Source: Alphaproteobacteria bacterium (lineage in GTDB: Bacteria; Pseudomonadota; Alphaproteobacteria; Rhodobacterales; Rhodobacteraceae). Taken from it: a stretch of DNA of 64,000 bases. The stretch spans positions 1-64,000 of the forward strand of contig JAAAPD010000014.1 in NCBI GenBank assembly GCA_009908505.1, given 5' to 3'. A program made the position numbers and the translations under genes. Below the pieces are notes generated by a model. It was not told the DNA's origin. It saw only the letters and a list, made by a program, of their open reading frames with translations, and did not search any database. Below, one piece after another: positions 60,540 through 64,000 of this stretch (position 1 is its first letter; each line of letters begins with the position of its first letter).

Positions 60540-60567
60540 CCGGGGCGCGCGATCCCGCACGCCCCGG
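60540..60567 (-). other. stem-loop between pufC and dxs
   Basis: CCGGGGCG and CGCCCCGG form an 8-bp perfect stem with a 12-nt loop, 11 bp after the pufC stop. There is no U-run, so it may slow RNA decay or partially stop read-through into dxs rather than terminate fully. Confidence 0.5.
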
Positions 60568-60577
60568 CGCCGGGTGT

Positions 60578-61702
60578 CTACTCGGCCGCGCCGTAGTCGG
60601 GCGCGCCGGTGGTCGCCAGTTCCGGCCAGTCCGCGATCACGTTGGTGCCTTGCAGGGGTTGCAGATACCCCTTGTGGCAGGTCGCGCAGGCCGCCTTGGG
60701 CGCATCCTGATGAACGGGTCCGAGCCGGTCTTCCGGGTAGAGGTCCAAAAGGCCCACGAGATACTCGTTGTTGAGCTCCTGCACCATGGCGATGCCAAGG
60801 CTGGCCGTGGACCATTGCGGCGTCACCTGCGCCCCGTCATAGAAGGCGCGGCTATTGTGACAGGTCACGCAATTGGCCCCCAGAGAATTGGAAAAGTAAT
60901 TCATCAGCGAATAGGTCCGCTCGGCGTTCTGGATCGCAGGAACCGCCGGATCGGCCGGGCTGCCCTCGACGCGCGAGGCCAGGTCATGAACGCCGATCCG
61001 CTCGTAGTTGAGCAGGTAGCTTTCCAAGGCATCGGACGGCAGCGACGTGTACTGGCTCGTCTCGGTCACCCGGTTCTGGTTGGCCGACCAGCCGGCCATG
61101 GCCGACACCACGGGCGCCTCCTGGAACCAGATCTCGCTTGGCACGTTCTGGCCGCGGTGACAGGTCATGCAGGTGACACCGACTTCCTTGTTGGCATTGA
61201 CGTGACCATCCCAGTTCTCGTTGATGCTCTGGGTCATCTGGATCATGCGGCGCGCGACGACCTTGGTGTACAGGTTGTCCTCGCCATAGGTTTCGAGATC
61301 GCCGTCGCCGTGGCAGTAGGCGCAGCCCTGCTCGGGCGAGACCCATCTGGTCATCGCCGCCATCACACGGTTGAAGTTGGCATCAGTCAGGTCGCCCAGC
61401 ACCTGCACGTTCTCGTAGATGTCACCGGCAAGCGGCTCTCCCGGTTCCGTCGGGTATGGTGGATCCTCGAAGATGAGGGCGATGTCCGGATCCGGCGTTG
61501 CCAGCTCGGCCTGGAACTCCGTCACCGACATGCCGGTGCCGCGCGGCCCGGTCTGCAGGCTGGCGGTGGCGTAGGGCTGCCCCCAGGACACCAGCATGAT
61601 GGCCACGAAGACCGCACCGCCGACCATGCCGACCAGGATACCCGGCCCGTAGATATTGGTCGGGTTATTCCTGTTCCAATTTTCAAACCACTTGGGAAAC
61701 AT
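60578..61702 (-). CDS. pufC: reaction-centre tetrahaem cytochrome c subunit PufC
   Basis: 374 residues, periplasmic electron donor to the special pair. Four CxxCH haem sites lie at about 127-131, 178-182, 278-282 and 339-343. A hydrophobic N-terminal helix (about 20-40; [19 protein letters not shown]) anchors it. There is no cysteine before residue 127, so the lipid-anchoring Cys known from Blastochloris is absent and the uncleaved helix must serve as anchor. It starts 3 bp after pufM. Confidence 0.97.
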   Translation of the reverse strand: MFPKWFENWNRNNPTNIYGPGILVGMVGGAVFVAIMLVSWGQPYATASLQTGPRGTGMSVTEFQAELATPDPDIALIFEDPPYPTEPGEPLAGDIYENVQVLGDLTDANFNRVMAAMTRWVSPEQGCAYCHGDGDLETYGEDNLYTKVVARRMIQMTQSINENWDGHVNANKEVGVTCMTCHRGQNVPSEIWFQEAPVVSAMAGWSANQNRVTETSQYTSLPSDALESYLLNYERIGVHDLASRVEGSPADPAVPAIQNAERTYSLMNYFSNSLGANCVTCHNSRAFYDGAQVTPQWSTASLGIAMVQELNNEYLVGLLDLYPEDRLGPVHQDAPKAACATCHKGYLQPLQGTNVIADWPELATTGAPDYGAAE

Positions 61703-61705
61703 CGT

Positions 61706-62695
61706 TCACTCCCCCTGTCCGATGAAGGCGTCGTAGGTTCCGTAGGCTTCGTAGCCGTAGGACCCGTCATACATGGGGGCGAAGTTGTGCTCCTGCGCCC
61801 AGATGAACCAGTTGTCGACAACCGTGCCGGTCAGCAGGATGCCGATACCGCCGGTGATCGGGGTCAGAACCGCGAACCACCAGGCCCAGCGGTGAATGCC
61901 CTCCATCGTGGCGTTGAAACCCATGGTCCAGCGCCAGAACAGGGCGGCCCGTTCAGAGGCCGTGCCACGGTCGACGATCTGCTCGAGCTCACGATCGCCG
62001 CCGAACCGGCTGACGGCCAGGATCGTCGCGCCATGCATGGCGAAAAGCAGGACCGACCCATAGAGAAACACGATGCTCAGACAGTGGAACGGGTTGTAAT
62101 AGAGGTTCCCGTAACGGATGGAAAAGGCCGTGGTCCAGTCCAGGTGCGGGAAGATGCCGTAGGGCACCGCCTCGGACCAGGAGCCCATCAGCACGGGGCG
62201 GAACAGGCCCAGCACCAGGAACAGCCAGATGGCCGACCCGAAGGCCCAGAAGACATGCTTGCCCATCTTGTGGCTTGCCGCCAGCTGATACGACCGCGCC
62301 CACCAGGCCAGCACCGAGACCAGCAGGAAGAAGGAGGAGATGATATACCAGCCACCGTCATTGAGCGGCGGAATCCGCAGCCCGTATTGCGGGCTGGGCG
62401 GCTCCAGCGCCAACCAGAAGCCCTGGCGAAGGAATTCCGGGATAGACCACCCGACCTGCGCCAACATGTTCAGCCCCACGATGAAGAACCAAACCAGACC
62501 GGTGGCCAGGCTGACCAGGCCCAGCATGCCCAGGTTGATCGGACCGATCTGGGCATTGCCGAACCAGCCGAAGAGCTTCGAGAAGAAGGGCTTGCCGCCG
62601 CGTTCCTCGCTCAGGCGACCGCCGCTGTCGTCCAGACCCCATTCCGGGGTGCCCTGAACCTGCACTTGCGTGAATATGTTCTGATATTCGATCAT
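61706..62695 (-). CDS. pufM: photosynthetic reaction centre M subunit
   Basis: 329 residues with five membrane helices, slightly longer than Rhodobacter PufM because of a C-terminal extension (about 300-329) as found in species with Puf[17 protein letters not shown] and [13 protein letters not shown] carry bacteriochlorophyll and metal-binding histidines. The later [16 protein letters not shown] includes the non-haem iron and quinone-site region. I chose [11 protein letters not shown]; it follows pufL by 2 bp. Confidence 0.98.
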   Translation of the reverse strand: MIEYQNIFTQVQVQGTPEWGLDDSGGRLSEERGGKPFFSKLFGWFGNAQIGPINLGMLGLVSLATGLVWFFIVGLNMLAQVGWSIPEFLRQGFWLALEPPSPQYGLRIPPLNDGGWYIISSFFLLVSVLAWWARSYQLAASHKMGKHVFWAFGSAIWLFLVLGLFRPVLMGSWSEAVPYGIFPHLDWTTAFSIRYGNLYYNPFHCLSIVFLYGSVLLFAMHGATILAVSRFGGDRELEQIVDRGTASERAALFWRWTMGFNATMEGIHRWAWWFAVLTPITGGIGILLTGTVVDNWFIWAQEHNFAPMYDGSYGYEAYGTYDAFIGQGE

Positions 62696-62697
62696 GA

Positions 62698-63537
62698 TTA
62701 CATTCCCACCTGAGAGGGCCAGATCGGCAGCTCGAGCCACCAGTTCCACCATTCGGGCCAGCCCTTGGTCCAGACCGGGCCGCTGATGATGATGCAGATC
62801 GCCGACCAGAACCCGGCATTTAGCGCCAGGAGCAGCCCCACGCGGTGAATGCCCAGCGTACCGACCGAATAGCCGATGAAATCACGAAAAAACGTGTCCT
62901 CGTGATCGGGGGTCTTCATCTCCTCGCCCTTCTCGGGGTTGGCCGCCGAGAGGATCAGCCCGCCATGCAGTGCCAGCGCCAGCGTCGTGGTGAAGAAGAA
63001 CGTCACCGCCAGCATATGCGCCGGGTTGTAGTGGAAATGCAGGTAGGCGTAGCCGGTGTTGCTGACCCAGTCGAGGTGACTGAAGATGCCGTAGGGAAAG
63101 CCGTGCCCCCAGGCGCCCATCAGCAGCGGGCGGAAGACAACCAGCGTGGCATAGGCGAAGATCGCGACGCTGAAAGCGATGGGCACATGATAGCCCATGC
63201 CCAGCTTGCGGCAGATCTCGACTTCGCGCAGCGCCCAGCTGATGAAGGCACCCAGCGCGCAGATCGTGATGATCTGCCAAAGGCCGCCGTCGTTCAGCGG
63301 CGCCATGCCAAGGCCGTATTTCAGGTCCGGCGGCGCGACGTTGATGAGCCACGGGTTGAAGGTGCCCTGCTGCGCGGCCCCCCAGAATATCAGGATTGTG
63401 CCCAGAAGGGCGAAAAAGGCGGTCGTGACCCCGAAGAAGCCCACGTAGAAGGGCCCTACCCAGAAGTCGAACAGATCGCCGCCGATCAACGTCCCTCCGC
63501 GGACGCGATACTTTCTTTCGAAGCTAAGCAACGCCAT
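62698..63537 (-). CDS. pufL: photosynthetic reaction centre L subunit
   Basis: 279 residues with five membrane helices, normal length. [13 protein letters not shown] includes the histidines that hold accessory and special-pair bacteriochlorophyll, [10 protein letters not shown] has an iron-ligand histidine, and [12 protein letters not shown] the second iron ligand. It begins [15 protein letters not shown], the universal PufL start. A 121-bp gap with a strong hairpin separates it from pufA. Confidence 0.98.
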   Translation of the reverse strand: MALLSFERKYRVRGGTLIGGDLFDFWVGPFYVGFFGVTTAFFALLGTILIFWGAAQQGTFNPWLINVAPPDLKYGLGMAPLNDGGLWQIITICALGAFISWALREVEICRKLGMGYHVPIAFSVAIFAYATLVVFRPLLMGAWGHGFPYGIFSHLDWVSNTGYAYLHFHYNPAHMLAVTFFFTTTLALALHGGLILSAANPEKGEEMKTPDHEDTFFRDFIGYSVGTLGIHRVGLLLALNAGFWSAICIIISGPVWTKGWPEWWNWWLELPIWPSQVGM

Positions 63538-63604
63538 CGTTCAATTCTCTCCGCAATTGGCGGCCGGTTCGGTTCTGTCCGGGGCCGTCATGTGTCTGGT
63601 GTTC

Positions 63605-63631
63605 GCTGCGGGCGACAAACCCGCCCGCAGC
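63605..63631 (-). other. pufA-pufL intercistronic hairpin
   Basis: GCTGCGGGCG, 7-nt loop, CGCCCGCAGC: a perfect 10-bp stem 28 bp after the pufA stop. In Rhodobacter, hairpins at this spot block 3' decay of the pufBA part of the mRNA and so set the excess of LH1 over reaction-centre subunits. The same role is inferred here. Confidence 0.8.
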
Positions 63632-63658
63632 TATCTTTAAAGAGCTTTCGCCCGGGGC

Positions 63659-63826
63659 TCACTCCGCTGCGGCCATGCGCGCCTCGGCGGCGTTCTCGAA
63701 CCAGTTGACACCGTTCGAGAGCAGCACGAGGTGGATCATGACAGCGAGCAGGAAGAGGAAGACACCCTGCGCCACGAAGACGCGACGGGGATCGAAAATG
63801 AGCCAGATCTTGTAGAACTTCGCCAT
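63659..63826 (-). CDS. pufA: light-harvesting 1 alpha polypeptide
   Basis: 55 residues: [17 protein letters not shown], then one membrane helix with His32 as the bacteriochlorophyll ligand (AVMIHLVLL), then a short periplasmic tail with the Trp of NGVNWFE. This is the typical LH1 alpha layout. A ribosome site AGGAGAAAAAG precedes the ATG, 10 bp after pufB. The Ala-rich C-terminus (EARMAAAE) ends at a TGA. Confidence 0.96.
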   Translation of the reverse strand: MAKFYKIWLIFDPRRVFVAQGVFLFLLAVMIHLVLLSNGVNWFENAAEARMAAAE

Positions 63827-63836
63827 CTTTTTCTCC

Positions 63837-63986
63837 TCAGAACCACGGCGCCCAGATATAGGTCGCGATATGTGCGACCACTGCCACCGCCGCGAACAGC
63901 CAGAGGCCGCTCATGTAGACGGAATGCAGTTCCTGGGCTTGCTCGTCGGTGAGACCTGTGAAGGACAGGTCGTTGTTATCAGCCAT
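63837..63986 (-). CDS. pufB: light-harvesting 1 beta polypeptide
   Basis: 49 residues: [20 protein letters not shown], then one membrane helix with His39 as bacteriochlorophyll ligand ([12 protein letters not shown]) and His21 at the membrane edge. It ends APWF, as LH1 beta chains do. GGAGGAAAG lies just upstream (63991-63999). It is the first visible gene of the puf operon; pufQ and bchXYZ would be expected to the right, beyond the window. Confidence 0.96.
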   Translation of the reverse strand: MADNNDLSFTGLTDEQAQELHSVYMSGLWLFAAVAVVAHIATYIWAPWF

Positions 63987-64000
63987 AAACTTTCCTCCGG

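Noticed and set aside
60462-60815. N-terminal extension of dxs
   Set aside because: The extra 118 codons are Arg/Gly/Ala-rich and run into pufC on the same strand in another frame; the ATG at 60461 matches the family start.
60462-61705. pufX after pufM
   Set aside because: The gene after pufM is pufC with four haem motifs; no small single-helix ORF is present before dxs.
60434-62713. 759-codon open frame on the plus strand
   Set aside because: Antisense to pufC and pufM, whose haem and helix motifs are unmistakable; no recognisable domain in the plus frame.

Overview
The window comes from a GC-rich alphaproteobacterium of the Rhodobacteraceae, most likely an aerobic anoxygenic phototroph of the Roseobacter group. 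The evidence is a dense photosynthesis gene cluster with a reaction-centre cytochrome gene (pufC), no pufX after pufM, and both an oxygen-independent (bchE) and an oxygen-dependent (acsF) ring-E cyclase. A Rhodobacter-like nuo operon and a leucine-degradation operon flank it. No transposase, integrase, phage gene or CRISPR array was seen.

Left part (1-33.2 kb) is chromosomal housekeeping. On the minus strand lie nuoA-B-C-D, a small secreted protein and the start of nuoE (cut by the window edge). A single-domain globin follows, then a tightly overlapped leucine/isovalerate catabolic operon (ivd, two small exported or membrane proteins, mccB, a thermonuclease, a membrane protein, mccA, a GST, HMG-CoA lyase, enoyl-CoA hydratase). 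Next come a DegT-type aminotransferase with an unknown partner facing a MmgE/PrpD gene, gph, the glmU-glmS pair, a P-loop kinase, recJ, tRNA-Glu, an ExoD-like protein, an Lrp regulator facing a LysE exporter, a UvrD/PcrA helicase, pyruvate carboxylase with a coupled NmrA-like gene, a DUF481 outer-membrane protein and tRNA-Gly.

Right part (33.3-64 kb) is the photosynthesis cluster. The left arm reads minus: bchJ behind bchE; bchG, a PucC-family gene, bchP and idi; and ppaA with ppsR. A 354-bp divergent control region (41931-42284) separates ppaA from the right arm. The right arm reads plus as one long overlapping series: bchF-N-B-H-L-M, lhaA, puhA-B-C, a 98-residue unknown, acsF, puhE, hemA, then a cytochrome c2 gene. 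The last block reads minus: pufB-A-L-M-C and dxs, entering from the right edge.

The genes work together as follows. Dxs and Idi supply isoprenoid precursors and HemA supplies 5-aminolevulinate. BchH, M, E/AcsF, J, L/N/B, F, G and P carry out successive bacteriochlorophyll a steps. LhaA, the PucC relative and PuhB/C/E assist assembly of the RC-LH1 complex (PufL/M/C, PuhA, PufA/B). Cytochrome c2 carries electrons. PpsR and PpaA give oxygen and light control: PpsR-type palindromes (TGT-N12-ACA) lie before bchE, bchG (two in tandem), ppaA and bchF. Least explained are a perfect gapped palindrome midway between two PpsR sites, a nine-codon leader ORF before ppaA, and the unknown protein coupled to acsF.
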